Positions 26,062 to 33,572 of a stretch of DNA of 64,000 bases are shown here, piece by piece (the stretch's first letter is position 1; every line of letters starts with the position of its first letter). The translations under genes and the position numbers were made by a program. The stretch covers positions 56,387 to 120,386 of the forward strand of contig JAZNCI010000085.1 in assembly GCA_045587485.1 (NCBI GenBank), in the 5' to 3' direction. This DNA is from SIG440 sp045587485. Its GTDB lineage: Bacteria > Bacillota > Clostridia > Monoglobales > Monoglobaceae. The notes beneath the pieces were generated by a model. That model had not been told where the DNA came from and did not search any database. It saw only the letters and a list, made by a program, of their open reading frames with translations.

Positions 26062-27110
26062 ATCCAGATACCGTCCTTCTCAGTTTTCTTTAAAACTACT
26101 TTTCCAATTTTTTCGGGGATAACAAGTGTAACCAAGTTACCCTCGCCTTTTTTGTCGACATTTACAGCATCTGATAGGGCTTTTTTATCGATTTCTACCG
26201 ACTTAGGCAGGTTGAACTTTTCAACAAGCTCTGCTATGCGGTTTGCTGTGCCAACGGGGGTAATGCCGCAGCTTTCACCGTATTTTGCCGCCATAACCAT
26301 ACCTATGGCAACAGCTTCGCCGTGTGTGTAGTCGCAAAAATTATATTTCTTTTCAATTGCGTGACCAAAGGTGTGACCGAAATTCAAAATCATACGTCCG
26401 CCCATATCAAGCTCGTCTTCTTCAACAACCATTCGTTTCAAATCGCAGGAGCGGTATATAACGTCTTCAATAACATCCATAATTTCTTTGCGCGAGGGGG
26501 CGCTTTCAATCTTTGAAAAAAGACTTTCGTCAAGGATTACTCCGTATTTGATAACCTCTGCCATGCCGTCACAGAACACTCTATCGGGAAGGGTTTCAAG
26601 GCAGTCAGGGTCTATGATAACAAGTCTTGGCTGATAAAATGCACCAACCAGATTTTTGCCTTGGGGAAGGTTAACCGCAACCTTGCCGCCAACACTGCTG
26701 TCTACCTGAGAGAGCAATGTTGTGGGAATTTGTACAAATGGAATTCCCCGAAAAAGAGTTGAGGCACAAAAGCCTGTCAGGTCGCCAACAACGCCGCCGC
26801 CAAGGGCAACGATTAAATCTGTTCGGGTAATGCCAAGTGACAGCATTTCGCTGTAAAGGTATGAAAGCTTTTCAATCGATTTTGAGCTTTCTCCTGCCGG
26901 AACGGTAATAATGGATGCCTTAAATCCGCTGTCAGCAAGCGAATTAAGCATTGCTTTGCCATACAGAGGTTCTACATTACTGTCGGTTACAACTGCAATC
27001 CTGCAGGGCTTGTGAATTTCGGCAATAAGCTTACCCGAACGTTCAAAAATTCCCTTTTCAATTTTTATGTCATATTCCCTGCCGGGCAGGTTTACACACA
27101 AGGTATGCAT
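26055..27110 (-). CDS. aroB: 3-Dehydroquinate synthase
   Basis: Cyclises DAHP to 3-dehydroquinate with NAD and a divalent metal, the second step. A 351-residue enzyme with LGGGVVGDLTGF, QIPTTLLSQVDSSVGGK and the metal-ligand stretches AEVIKYG and NFGHTFGHAIE. I start at 27110 (MHTLCVNLPGREYDIKI), with AAAAGGAG upstream; the longer frame has no ribosome site. It follows aroF after about 110 bases. Confidence 0.95.
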   Translation of the reverse strand: MHTLCVNLPGREYDIKIEKGIFERSGKLIAEIHKPCRIAVVTDSNVEPLYGKAMLNSLADSGFKASIITVPAGESSKSIEKLSYLYSEMLSLGITRTDLIVALGGGVVGDLTGFCASTLFRGIPFVQIPTTLLSQVDSSVGGKVAVNLPQGKNLVGAFYQPRLVIIDPDCLETLPDRVFCDGMAEVIKYGVILDESLFSKIESAPSRKEIMDVIEDVIYRSCDLKRMVVEEDELDMGGRMILNFGHTFGHAIEKKYNFCDYTHGEAVAIGMVMAAKYGESCGITPVGTANRIAELVEKFNLPKSVEIDKKALSDAVNVDKKGEGNLVTLVIPEKIGKVVLKKTEKDGIWIW

Positions 27111-27217
27111 ATTAAAGCTCCTTTTATTTATACCTGATACTTTTATTATAGTAGCATATAATGGTTTGAAATTCAATATTTTTCAGCTTATTTTACGGTG
27201 GTGAAAGGTTAATCGGT

Positions 27218-28234
27218 TTAACATTTCTTGCCAAGGTGAACAGCTATATTGCTGAGCTTGTTCATAAGTGCATCAAACTGGTCAAGGTCAAGGGACTGCG
27301 CACCGTCACAGAGGGCTGATTTTGGGTCGTTGTGTACCTCTGCAATAATACCGTCGGCACCAACTGCCATTGCCGCAAGAGATAGCGGCTCTACCATCCA
27401 ACTCATTCCTGCTGAGTGTGATGGGTCAACAACCACGGGCAGATGGCTGAGCTTTTTTACAGCGGGAATAGCACTCAGGTCAAGGGTATTGCGTGTGTAG
27501 GTTTCAAAGGTTCTGATACCTCTTTCGCAAAGAATGACATTGTGGTTGCCGCCTGCCATTATATATTCTGCCGACATAAGCCATTCTTCTATGGTTGCCG
27601 AAAGCCCTCGTTTAAGAAGAATTGGTTTGTCAATCTTTCCTAACTCTTTAAGAAGGTCAAAGTTCTGCATATTTCTTGCACCAACCTGAATAATATCAAC
27701 ATTCTCATAAAAAACATCAACAAGTGACGGGCACATAATTTCTGTAACAATTGGCAATCCTGTTTCTTTGCGAGCCTCTTTTAAAAGTTCAAGGCCTTCA
27801 AGCTCCAGCCCCTGAAAGGAGTAGGGGGATGTCCTGGGCTTATATGCACCGCCACGCAGAATTTTTGCACCGGTTTTCTTTACACTGTTTGCAACTGTCA
27901 GGATTTGTTCCTTTGACTCGACACTGCACGGGCCTGCCATAACAACAAAGCTCTTTCCGTCGCCTATTTTTACACCGCCTGCCTCGACAATTGTATCGGC
28001 AGGATGAAATTTGCGGCTAGCCTTTTTAAAAGGCTCCTGAACACGCATAATTCTTTCAATATCGGGGTCAAGCAGGAGTCTGTCTGCATCAAGTCTGTGA
28101 GTGTCGCCGATAAGGCCAAGGACTATACTGCCTGTACCTTCAATAATATCCACCTCAAGCCCTTTGCTGCGGAAATCCTCTACCATTGTATTGAGTTTTT
28201 CTTTTTGAATAGATGTTTTTGTTACGATTACCAC
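27218..28234 (-). CDS. aroF: 3-Deoxy-7-phosphoheptulonate synthase, type I-beta with ferredoxin-like regulatory domain
   Basis: First step of the pathway: phosphoenolpyruvate plus erythrose 4-phosphate. A 338-residue enzyme with an N-terminal ferredoxin-like domain (1 to about 65), which in relatives mediates allosteric inhibition by Tyr/Phe, and a TIM barrel with MAGPCSVES, RGGAYKPRTSPYSFQG and VDPSHSAG. The start is GTG, 11 bases after AAAGG. It is the first enzyme gene of the operon and lies 27 bases after the attenuator terminator, so it is directly under control of the Phe/Tyr leader. Confidence 0.95.
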   Translation of the reverse strand: MVIVTKTSIQKEKLNTMVEDFRSKGLEVDIIEGTGSIVLGLIGDTHRLDADRLLLDPDIERIMRVQEPFKKASRKFHPADTIVEAGGVKIGDGKSFVVMAGPCSVESKEQILTVANSVKKTGAKILRGGAYKPRTSPYSFQGLELEGLELLKEARKETGLPIVTEIMCPSLVDVFYENVDIIQVGARNMQNFDLLKELGKIDKPILLKRGLSATIEEWLMSAEYIMAGGNHNVILCERGIRTFETYTRNTLDLSAIPAVKKLSHLPVVVDPSHSAGMSWMVEPLSLAAMAVGADGIIAEVHNDPKSALCDGAQSLDLDQFDALMNKLSNIAVHLGKKC

Positions 28235-28260
28235 AATAAATCATACCTTTCTTGTTGAAT

Positions 28261-28294
28261 AAATAAAAAGAAGCTCGTTGGTATAACGAGCTTC
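28261..28294 (-). terminator. Attenuator terminator (3:4 hairpin) of the aro operon
   Basis: On the minus strand GAAGCTCGTT pairs with AACGAGCTTC in a 10-bp stem (28294-28285 with 28279-28270, inner loop ATACC), followed by CTTTTTATTT. It sits between the leader peptide gene and aroF. Its left half and loop can instead pair with an upstream arm to form the antiterminator. Confidence 0.9.
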
Positions 28295-28354
28295 CTGAAT
28301 AAAATTCATAACTAAAGCATTAAATGCTTGGTGAACATATCAGCCCATTATACC
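28280..28354 (-). promoter_or_regulatory. Antiterminator (2:3 pairing) of the aro leader
   Basis: GGTATAATGGGCT (28354-28342, within leader codons 36-40) pairs with AGCTCGTTATACC (28292-28280) over 13 continuous positions, two of them G-U. This sequesters the left arm and loop of the terminator. The first arm begins 13 bases after Phe31, about the distance kept open by a ribosome stalled on the Phe/Tyr codons. Confidence 0.8.
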
Positions 28355-28460
28355 CTTGTGTTTTTGTAAAGTAAAAACGACCGTAGCTAAAATTAAAGCT
28401 AAGGCTGATAAAGTAAAAGAAAAATTCAGTTGTATTGCGAAGCATATCAAAAATCTTCAT
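28320..28460 (-). CDS. Phe/Tyr-rich leader peptide of the aro operon
   Basis: A 46-codon open frame, ATG at 28460 and TAA at 28322-28320. It encodes Phe at 4, 13, 14, 15, 17, 22, 24, 29 and 31, and Tyr at 16, 26, 30 and 37; 11 of the 19 codons from 13 to 31 are Phe or Tyr. GAAGGGA lies nine bases upstream of the ATG, and the promoter only about 30 bases further. The frame is followed by the attenuator terminator and then aroF. There is no Trp codon and no T-box GGUGG element. The inferred role is sensing charged tRNA-Phe and tRNA-Tyr by ribosome stalling, as in the E. coli pheA leader; the peptide itself need have no other function. Confidence 0.85.
   Translation of the reverse strand: MKIFDMLRNTTEFFFYFISLSFNFSYGRFYFTKTQGYNGLICSPSI
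28338..28410 (-). promoter_or_regulatory. Protector (1:2 pairing) of the aro leader
   Basis: TATCAGCCT (28410-28402, leader codons 18-20) pairs with GGGCTGATA (28346-28338) over nine positions, one G-U. It overlaps arm 2 of the antiterminator. A ribosome stalled on the neighbouring Phe codons would cover the first strand and release arm 2. Confidence 0.75.
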
Positions 28461-28491
28461 AATACACATTCCCTTCGGTCATTTGCAATAC

Positions 28492-28520
28492 ATTTTAGCA
28501 CATTAAATTAATAAAGTCAA
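28492..28520 (-). promoter_or_regulatory. Promoter of the aro operon
   Basis: On the minus strand TTGACT (28520-28515), a 17-base spacer and TAAAAT (28497-28492). Transcription would start near 28485, about 25 bases before the leader peptide ATG. Confidence 0.85.
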
Positions 28521-28581
28521 GGGTTTTATCGAAAATTTAAATAAATTTATTTTTATAAGTTACAGTTTGTTTTATCTTTGA

Positions 28582-28962
28582 CTACAATATCTCTTCGATA
28601 TGAAAGCCCTCCTGATGCGGAATGTGCTCCACCAGCTTTTCGAACATTATAAATTCTCCAAAAAAGTCGGGTTTCTGATGCAGCTCGGCATAGGCACGGC
28701 TTTGAGTAAGCGAAATTTCAATCTGCTCTATATCTTCAGTTGAAATTGTCAGCGATGCCCAGGTACGCCGCTTATCCCAGATGCTTCGGATATGGTCGAT
28801 TTTTTCGATGGCTTCATCCCATCTGCTTTCCGAGGCAAAGCTGTGAACAAGTTCACATTCTGCCGAAATGTCCTTGGCAAGAGATACCATAACAAAGGCG
28901 TGTATACCAATAAATATACAGATGGCCACAAATATTGCGATGGCTGATATAAATGCCTTCAT
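28582..28962 (-). CDS. DUF4363 family protein
   Basis: A 126-residue protein with one N-terminal membrane segment (about 5-27) and a helical extracytoplasmic domain with the family-like stretch RWDEAIEKIDHIRSIWDKRR and LTISTEDIEQIEISL. Its function is unknown. The ATG overlaps the stop of the DUF421 gene by one base (TAATG), and the two families often occur together in spore-forming Clostridia, so they probably act as a pair. It ends just upstream of the aro promoter. Confidence 0.85.
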   Translation of the reverse strand: MKAFISAIAIFVAICIFIGIHAFVMVSLAKDISAECELVHSFASESRWDEAIEKIDHIRSIWDKRRTWASLTISTEDIEQIEISLTQSRAYAELHQKPDFFGEFIMFEKLVEHIPHQEGFHIEEIL

Positions 28963-29654
28963 TATTTTTCTTCCTTTCTCTTGTCATTGGGTATAATTAC
29001 TATCTCACCTGATTTGTCTGCCGTCATACAAAATACCTCGTCAGGCTTTGAAAATTTATGTTTTCTCAGTGTGGAACGCAACCATTGGTCGTTAAAGCCA
29101 AGACGTTTTATGTTATTGTGATTGATGTGCCCGTTATCGATTATCACATAACTCAGCAAAACGGGTGAGGAGCCTTCAATTCCCAAATCCGAAAGGCTGA
29201 CAGGGCGTTGGTCGGATTTGGGAATAACGCTTAAATTGCCGTTTGTTTCCATTATGATATACTCAACCTCCGAAAGCGATGTAGCGCCTGTGTTTCTGAT
29301 GGTTTCCATAAGGTCGTTCAGGTTAAAGCGTTGCTTTTCCATTTCAGTCTGGTTGATAGAGCCTTTTTCATAAAATATGCTGGGCGTACCAAAAAAGATT
29401 TTTCGTATGGTAAAATTTTTGTATGCACCAAACGACAGCAAAACCTCAAGTATCAGCAGAAGTGCGATAGCAATAAGGCTTGTAAGTATGGGCAGCGAAG
29501 GATCCTGAACGGGAGCTGCGGCCACCTCGGAGATTATTATAGTAACCACAAGCTCCGATGGCTCAAGCTCTCCAATTTGCCTCTTTCCGAGCATACGCAA
29601 GGAGAGTATGGTGAAAAAATATATGATAATTGTGCGGATAAAGGTAATAAGCAT
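28962..29654 (-). CDS. DUF421 (YetF-like) membrane protein
   Basis: A 230-residue protein with three membrane helices in the first 90 residues (FIRTIIIYFFTILSLRMLGK, ELVVTIIISEVAAAPV, LTSLIAIALLLILEVLLSF), then a cytoplasmic part with ferredoxin-like YetF repeats. RMLGKRQIGELEPSELVVTI is the family hallmark. Relatives in Bacillus affect spore germination (YetF/YrbG group); the biochemical role is not known. I use the ATG at 29654 with GGGAG nine bases upstream; the longer frame adds a hydrophilic tail without support. Confidence 0.88.
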   Translation of the reverse strand: MLITFIRTIIIYFFTILSLRMLGKRQIGELEPSELVVTIIISEVAAAPVQDPSLPILTSLIAIALLLILEVLLSFGAYKNFTIRKIFFGTPSIFYEKGSINQTEMEKQRFNLNDLMETIRNTGATSLSEVEYIIMETNGNLSVIPKSDQRPVSLSDLGIEGSSPVLLSYVIIDNGHINHNNIKRLGFNDQWLRSTLRKHKFSKPDEVFCMTADKSGEIVIIPNDKRKEEK

Positions 29655-29734
29655 AGAATGGCTCCCTTCTGTTAACAGTATTCTTTCCCAACCTTCCAAA
29701 AATTATGTATTGTTGCACACATTGGAGATTTCGG

Positions 29735-29742
29735 CATATTAT
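29735..29742 (+). promoter_or_regulatory. Possible sporulation-type -10 element
   Basis: CATATTAT matches the sigma-E/sigma-K type -10 (CATAnnnT), with ACAC about 15 bases upstream and no good sigma-A pair nearby. It would start the transcript of the next three genes. The call is weak. Confidence 0.25.
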
Positions 29743-29775
29743 GTTACGTAAGAAAAAAATTTGAGGGGTGTTATT

Positions 29776-30162
29776 ATGGACGGATATATTCTTGTTCAGG
29801 TTTCCACAGCAAACCAAGCCATACCTATTAGTGATGCTAATGTAATTATTTCTAGACCTGTCGAGAGCGGCGAAGAATTAATACGGGTTCTTAAAACTGA
29901 CCGCAGCGGTAGAACCGAGCCTATTGCAGTTCCTGCACCGCCTGCGGCAAATTCTTTGACCCCTGATAATACCGGCGCAAGATTTTATAAGTATAACATT
30001 CGTGTGGATTATCCCGGATATAGCACAACCGAAAATGTTAATGTTCCAGTGTTTGAAGGCCAAAAATCAATTCAGTCTGTTTTAATGATTCCATTATCCG
30101 AGGGTGACGAACGGGGTAAGGTTATTACTGTTACCGAAGAGGAGCCATTTGAAAATGAATGA
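29776..30162 (+). CDS. Small beta-rich protein, probable carboxypeptidase-regulatory-like fold
   Basis: A 128-residue protein without signal peptide or membrane segment. The pattern (GYILVQVSTANQAIPISDANVIIS, then TDRSGRTEPI, then YNIRVDYPGYST) is that of a carboxypeptidase-regulatory-like/transthyretin-type beta sandwich. I start at the ATG at 29776 with GGGGTG seven bases upstream. It is the first gene of a three-gene operon with two peptidoglycan-binding proteins. An assembly or adaptor role at the wall or the spore surface is inference. Confidence 0.7.
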   Translation: MDGYILVQVSTANQAIPISDANVIISRPVESGEELIRVLKTDRSGRTEPIAVPAPPAANSLTPDNTGARFYKYNIRVDYPGYSTTENVNVPVFEGQKSIQSVLMIPLSEGDERGKVITVTEEEPFENE

Positions 30163-30177
30163 AAGGCGGTGATATGA

Positions 30178-31575
30178 ATGGTAGGAAGACCCTATATTCC
30201 TGAAACAATAACCGTACATCTTGGGGCACCTGATGCTGATGCTGAAAACGTGACAGTCAGCTTTTCGGATTACATAAAAAACGTTGCATCAAGTGAAATT
30301 TTTCCCACGTGGCCCGAAAGTGCTTTGCGTGCAAATATCTATGCACAGATTTCCTATGCCTTGAACCGTGTCTATACAGAGTGGTATCGGTCAAGGGGCT
30401 ATAATTTTGACATAACAAATTCGACGGCGTTTGACCAGTCATTTGTTAAAAATCGTGATGTTTTTGAAAATATCAGCATTATTGTTGATGACATATTCAA
30501 CGATTATATTCGCCGTCAGGGCAATATCGAGCCGCTGTTTGCCGCTTTTTGCGACGGGCGTGAGGTTACCTGTGATGGGCTTTCGCAATGGGGGTCGGTT
30601 GAGCTTGCCAATCAGGGCTTGGGCCCATATGACATACTTACCCGTTATTATGGTAATGATATTGAGATTGTACAGGATGCACCAATACAGAATGTAACCG
30701 AAACCTATCCAGGAACGCCACTTAGTTTGGGCAGTTCGGGTCAGGAGATAAGAACAATACAAACTCAGCTTAACCGCATATCAAGGGACTACCCTCTTAT
30801 TCCCAAAATAACAACGGTTGATGGAGTGTTCGGTCAGGAAACTGAGGATGCGGTAAGAAGGTTTCAGGAGATTTTCAATCTTACTGCCGATGGTATAATA
30901 GGCAAGGCAACATGGTATAAAATCAAGTCAATTTTTGTGGCAGTAGCACGGCTTGGAGCACTTAACTCCGAGGGTATACGTCTTGCTGATGTATCAAAGA
31001 ATTTTGTCACAGAGGTCAGACGGGGCGACACGGGCAATCCCGTGCGTGTTATACAGTATTATCTGGCGGTTATTGCCGTATATAATAATGCTGTTCCTTC
31101 GGTGAACATAGATGGTATTTTCGGGGAAGCAACCGAGAATTCGGTACGCAGCTTTCAGCGTGCAAACGGTTTGCCTGAGACAGGAGTGGTGGATGAGGTC
31201 ACGTGGAATGAGCTTAACCGCGCATATCTGGGTATTTTGGAGAGCTATCCGCCACAGTTTATTGCCGAGGATTATGCACCCTATCCGGGAACACCGTTGA
31301 CTGTGGGAAGTCAGGGGGATGCGGTAAGGACCCTGCAGATAAGGCTCAGTCTGATATCTCAGTTTTATGAAAATGTTCCTGATGTCGAGGTCACGGGCTA
31401 CTTTGGCGAACAGACCCGAAATGCTGTAAACGCTTTTTCTGAAGACCAGGGGCTGCCGCCAAAGGGTTTTGTGGGGCCGGGACTGTGGAAACTGATTGAA
31501 GACACATATTTTAATTTAAAAAACGGTGACCTTAAAACACCGGGGCAGTATCCGGGATATGCCGTGAGTCAGTAA
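30178..31575 (+). CDS. SpoIID-like domain protein with three peptidoglycan-binding repeats
   Basis: A 465-residue protein. Residues about 1-160 resemble the SpoIID/LytB core: PETITVHLG, then YIKNVASSEIFPTWPESALR and ANIYAQISYALNRV, as in SpoIID stretches that begin the substrate groove. The rest holds three PG_binding_1 repeats (about 180-255, 275-345, 360-440), each with the LxxGSxGxxVRxLQ and DGxFGxxTxxAVxxFQ plan and a closing Trp. No signal peptide is visible. It may be a spore-cortex or wall lytic transglycosylase-like protein, but the catalytic Glu of SpoIID cannot be assigned with confidence. Confidence 0.75.
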   Translation: MVGRPYIPETITVHLGAPDADAENVTVSFSDYIKNVASSEIFPTWPESALRANIYAQISYALNRVYTEWYRSRGYNFDITNSTAFDQSFVKNRDVFENISIIVDDIFNDYIRRQGNIEPLFAAFCDGREVTCDGLSQWGSVELANQGLGPYDILTRYYGNDIEIVQDAPIQNVTETYPGTPLSLGSSGQEIRTIQTQLNRISRDYPLIPKITTVDGVFGQETEDAVRRFQEIFNLTADGIIGKATWYKIKSIFVAVARLGALNSEGIRLADVSKNFVTEVRRGDTGNPVRVIQYYLAVIAVYNNAVPSVNIDGIFGEATENSVRSFQRANGLPETGVVDEVTWNELNRAYLGILESYPPQFIAEDYAPYPGTPLTVGSQGDAVRTLQIRLSLISQFYENVPDVEVTGYFGEQTRNAVNAFSEDQGLPPKGFVGPGLWKLIEDTYFNLKNGDLKTPGQYPGYAVSQ

Positions 31576-31588
31576 AGGAGGTAGTTTA

Positions 31589-32122
31589 ATGGATAATAAC
31601 TTATATTTCTCGCACCGTGACGAAAAGACAAATATTTATGAACTGCAGACCTATCTGAGATATTTATCAAGATACATAAGTGAGATTCCGTCGGTAAATC
31701 CTGACGGCATATACGGGCCCGAAACACGTGCAGCAGTCAGTGCCTTTCAGAAAAGGTTCGGTTTGCCTGCAACAGGCGAGGCAGACTTTGAAACCTGGAC
31801 CCGCATCGTGGAGGCGTATGACGATGTTGTCCGTGCCGAAAAGAACATAAAGCCCGTCTATGTATATCCGGTGGATATTCCTGATATTAAGGAAGGGGAT
31901 AATTTTGAGGAAATATACATCCTGCAGATAATGCTCAGGCGTCTGGCCAAAATATTCGGAAATATCCATATGCCACAAATTACAGGGGTGTTTGACGGGG
32001 ATACCCGAAAAGCAGCAGAGGATATTGAGCGGTATTACGGCAAAACTCCGACGGGCAGAATTGATCGAGAGCTATGGAATATTATTGCTGACACATACAG
32101 CGCATTTACCATTAATGATTGA
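31589..32122 (+). CDS. Peptidoglycan-binding protein with two PG_binding_1 repeats
   Basis: A 177-residue protein made only of two peptidoglycan-binding repeats (about 10-80 and 100-170). The first is canonical (VNPDGIYGPETRAAVSAFQKRFGL), the second more diverged (ITGVFDGDTRKAAEDIERYYG). There is no signal peptide and no enzymatic domain. AAAGGAGG lies before the ATG, 13 bases after the SpoIID-like gene. It is the last gene of the operon. Confidence 0.85.
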   Translation: MDNNLYFSHRDEKTNIYELQTYLRYLSRYISEIPSVNPDGIYGPETRAAVSAFQKRFGLPATGEADFETWTRIVEAYDDVVRAEKNIKPVYVYPVDIPDIKEGDNFEEIYILQIMLRRLAKIFGNIHMPQITGVFDGDTRKAAEDIERYYGKTPTGRIDRELWNIIADTYSAFTIND

Positions 32123-32128
32123 TTGACT

Positions 32129-32198
32129 TTTTACCAACAGTTTGGTAAAATAATCTTTGTTGCCTCTTAAATGCTAAAAAACATACAAGAGGCAACAA
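32129..32198. terminator. Two adjacent hairpins before trmB
   Basis: TTTTACCAA (32129-32137) pairs with TTGGTAAAA (32142-32150), and TTGTTGCCTCTT (32157-32168) pairs with AAGAGGCAACAA (32187-32198). Neither has a classical T-tract, so termination strength is uncertain; the second may structure the trmB leader. Confidence 0.45.
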
Positions 32199-32228
32199 GG
32201 TTTGCAATTTTATGGAGGTCACTGCATT

Positions 32229-32897
32229 ATGAGAATGAGAAGAAAAAAACACCGTGAGGAGCGAATGGAAAGTTGCTCGGGGCTTATGATAAGGGATATT
32301 ATGGAATACAAGAATGATATAAAAGCTGTATATGGAGAGGACAAGCCTCTGCATATTGAAATCGGATGCGGCAAGGGTGGTTTTATCAGTGAAACTGCAC
32401 GCCGAAATCCGAATGTTAATTATATTGCCTTTGAAAAAAATCTTGACGTTCTGGTGCTGGCAATGGAAAAGGTACAGCAGTTGGGACTTGCTAATGTTAG
32501 GTTTGTTCCGGGAGATGCAGGTATTCTTGGAAATATGGAAACAAAAACAAAAATCCAGCGTATTTATATTAATTTTTGTGACCCGTGGCCAAAGGCCGGA
32601 CATAAAAAAAGAAGACTTACCCACGAGAATTTTCTTTCGATATATAAAGGGCTGATTGAAAACGGGGGAGAAATCCATTTCAAAACAGATAATCGGGGGC
32701 TTTTTGAATTTTCCCTTAATTCATTTGCGGATTTTGGACTGAAATTAAAAAACATTACCCTCGATTTGCACAACAGCGGCTTTGAGGATAATGTTATGAC
32801 CGAATATGAAAAACTGTTTTCTGAAAAGGGACAGCCCATATACAGATGTCAGGCTAAGTTCTCTCAGAATGAGCAACGGGAATTATCGCTATCGTAA
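32229..32897 (+). CDS. trmB: tRNA (guanine-N7-)-methyltransferase
   Basis: Methylates G46 of tRNA with SAM. A 222-residue enzyme with the SAM loop IEIGCGKGGF, YIAFEK, the catalytic-face motif NFCDPWPKAGHKKRRLTH and HFKTDN near the end. I use the ATG at 32229, eight bases after GGAGGT. The 3' end overlaps by 44 bases with a convergent small membrane protein gene. Confidence 0.95.
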   Translation: MRMRRKKHREERMESCSGLMIRDIMEYKNDIKAVYGEDKPLHIEIGCGKGGFISETARRNPNVNYIAFEKNLDVLVLAMEKVQQLGLANVRFVPGDAGILGNMETKTKIQRIYINFCDPWPKAGHKKRRLTHENFLSIYKGLIENGGEIHFKTDNRGLFEFSLNSFADFGLKLKNITLDLHNSGFEDNVMTEYEKLFSEKGQPIYRCQAKFSQNEQRELSLS

Positions 32898-33291
32898 TAA
32901 GGGTTAATATCTGGGACAGAATAAAGGAAATATACTTATATTCTTTATTGAGCATAGGCTCTAAAAATCTTGTCTGCTGAAAGAACCATGGAAAAATGTT
33001 GCTTGCTTTTATAACATAAAGATAGGTTGAAACACCACAAAAGATAACATATGAAATGATTGCCGAAACCCAGTAATCAGCACTTGAGAATGAACGCATA
33101 TATGTGCGGAACCAGTTTTTATAATATAAAAACAGAAACAGGATAAATGATGTAAGATTGAGAACGAAGCATACAACCGGGTTGATTAAAACATTATCTC
33201 TGTATATCATCAGTGAAAAAATTACCGAGCAAATTATGGATATGCAAAAAGTTTTGATTGTTTCGAGAATCGAGCTTGTAAGTTTGTACAT
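32854..33291 (-). CDS. Small four-helix membrane protein of unknown function
   Basis: A 145-residue protein with four predicted membrane helices (about 10-30, 37-58, 72-95, 118-138) and short basic loops. GAAAGGATG lies upstream of the ATG. I do not recognise a family. The 44-base tail overlap with trmB is unusual, but the length, helix pattern and ribosome site argue for a real gene. It reads divergently from the infC operon. Confidence 0.6.
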   Translation of the reverse strand: MYKLTSSILETIKTFCISIICSVIFSLMIYRDNVLINPVVCFVLNLTSFILFLFLYYKNWFRTYMRSFSSADYWVSAIISYVIFCGVSTYLYVIKASNIFPWFFQQTRFLEPMLNKEYKYISFILSQILTLITIAIIPVAHSERT

Positions 33292-33400
33292 TTATTCAAA
33301 CACATCCTTTCTGTTCCATACATTTTATCACATTGCATTACAATAATCAAGAGAAAATCAGGTTTTGCTGCAAAAATATTTCAGGAATTAAAAAAAACAG

Positions 33401-33429
33401 TTGACAAGCGTCAGAAAGTGTGATAGAAT
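33401..33429 (+). promoter_or_regulatory. Promoter of infC-rpmI-rplT
   Basis: TTGACA (33401-33406), a 17-base spacer and TAGAAT (33424-33429). Confidence 0.85.
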
Positions 33430-33435
33430 TACTCA

Positions 33436-33537
33436 GTAAAGCAGAAGGTCCGCTTCTCCCCTTAGCTTAAGGCGACAGGGTTTTGAGTTTGTTTTTTTTG
33501 AGTGCGGAGGTTTATGCTTTCCGCACTTTTTATTTTA
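33436..33537 (+). promoter_or_regulatory. infC operon leader with attenuator terminator (L20-type leader)
   Basis: The leader between promoter and infC contains the hairpin CAGAAGGTCCGCTTCTC, a T-rich stretch, and a terminator AGTGCGGA (33501-33508) with TCCGCACT (33520-33527) followed by TTTTATTTT. The layout matches the L20 leader of Firmicutes, in which L20 promotes termination before infC. A covariance model search is needed for proof. Confidence 0.65.
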
Positions 33538-33572
33538 TTAAACGGTGCAAATTTTTTTGGAGGTGTTTAGGT

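Noticed and set aside
28235..28490. T-box riboswitch before aroF
   Set aside because: No T-box antiterminator block (GGUGG...ACCGCG type) or Stem I features are seen, whereas a leader peptide with exclusive pairings explains the region fully.
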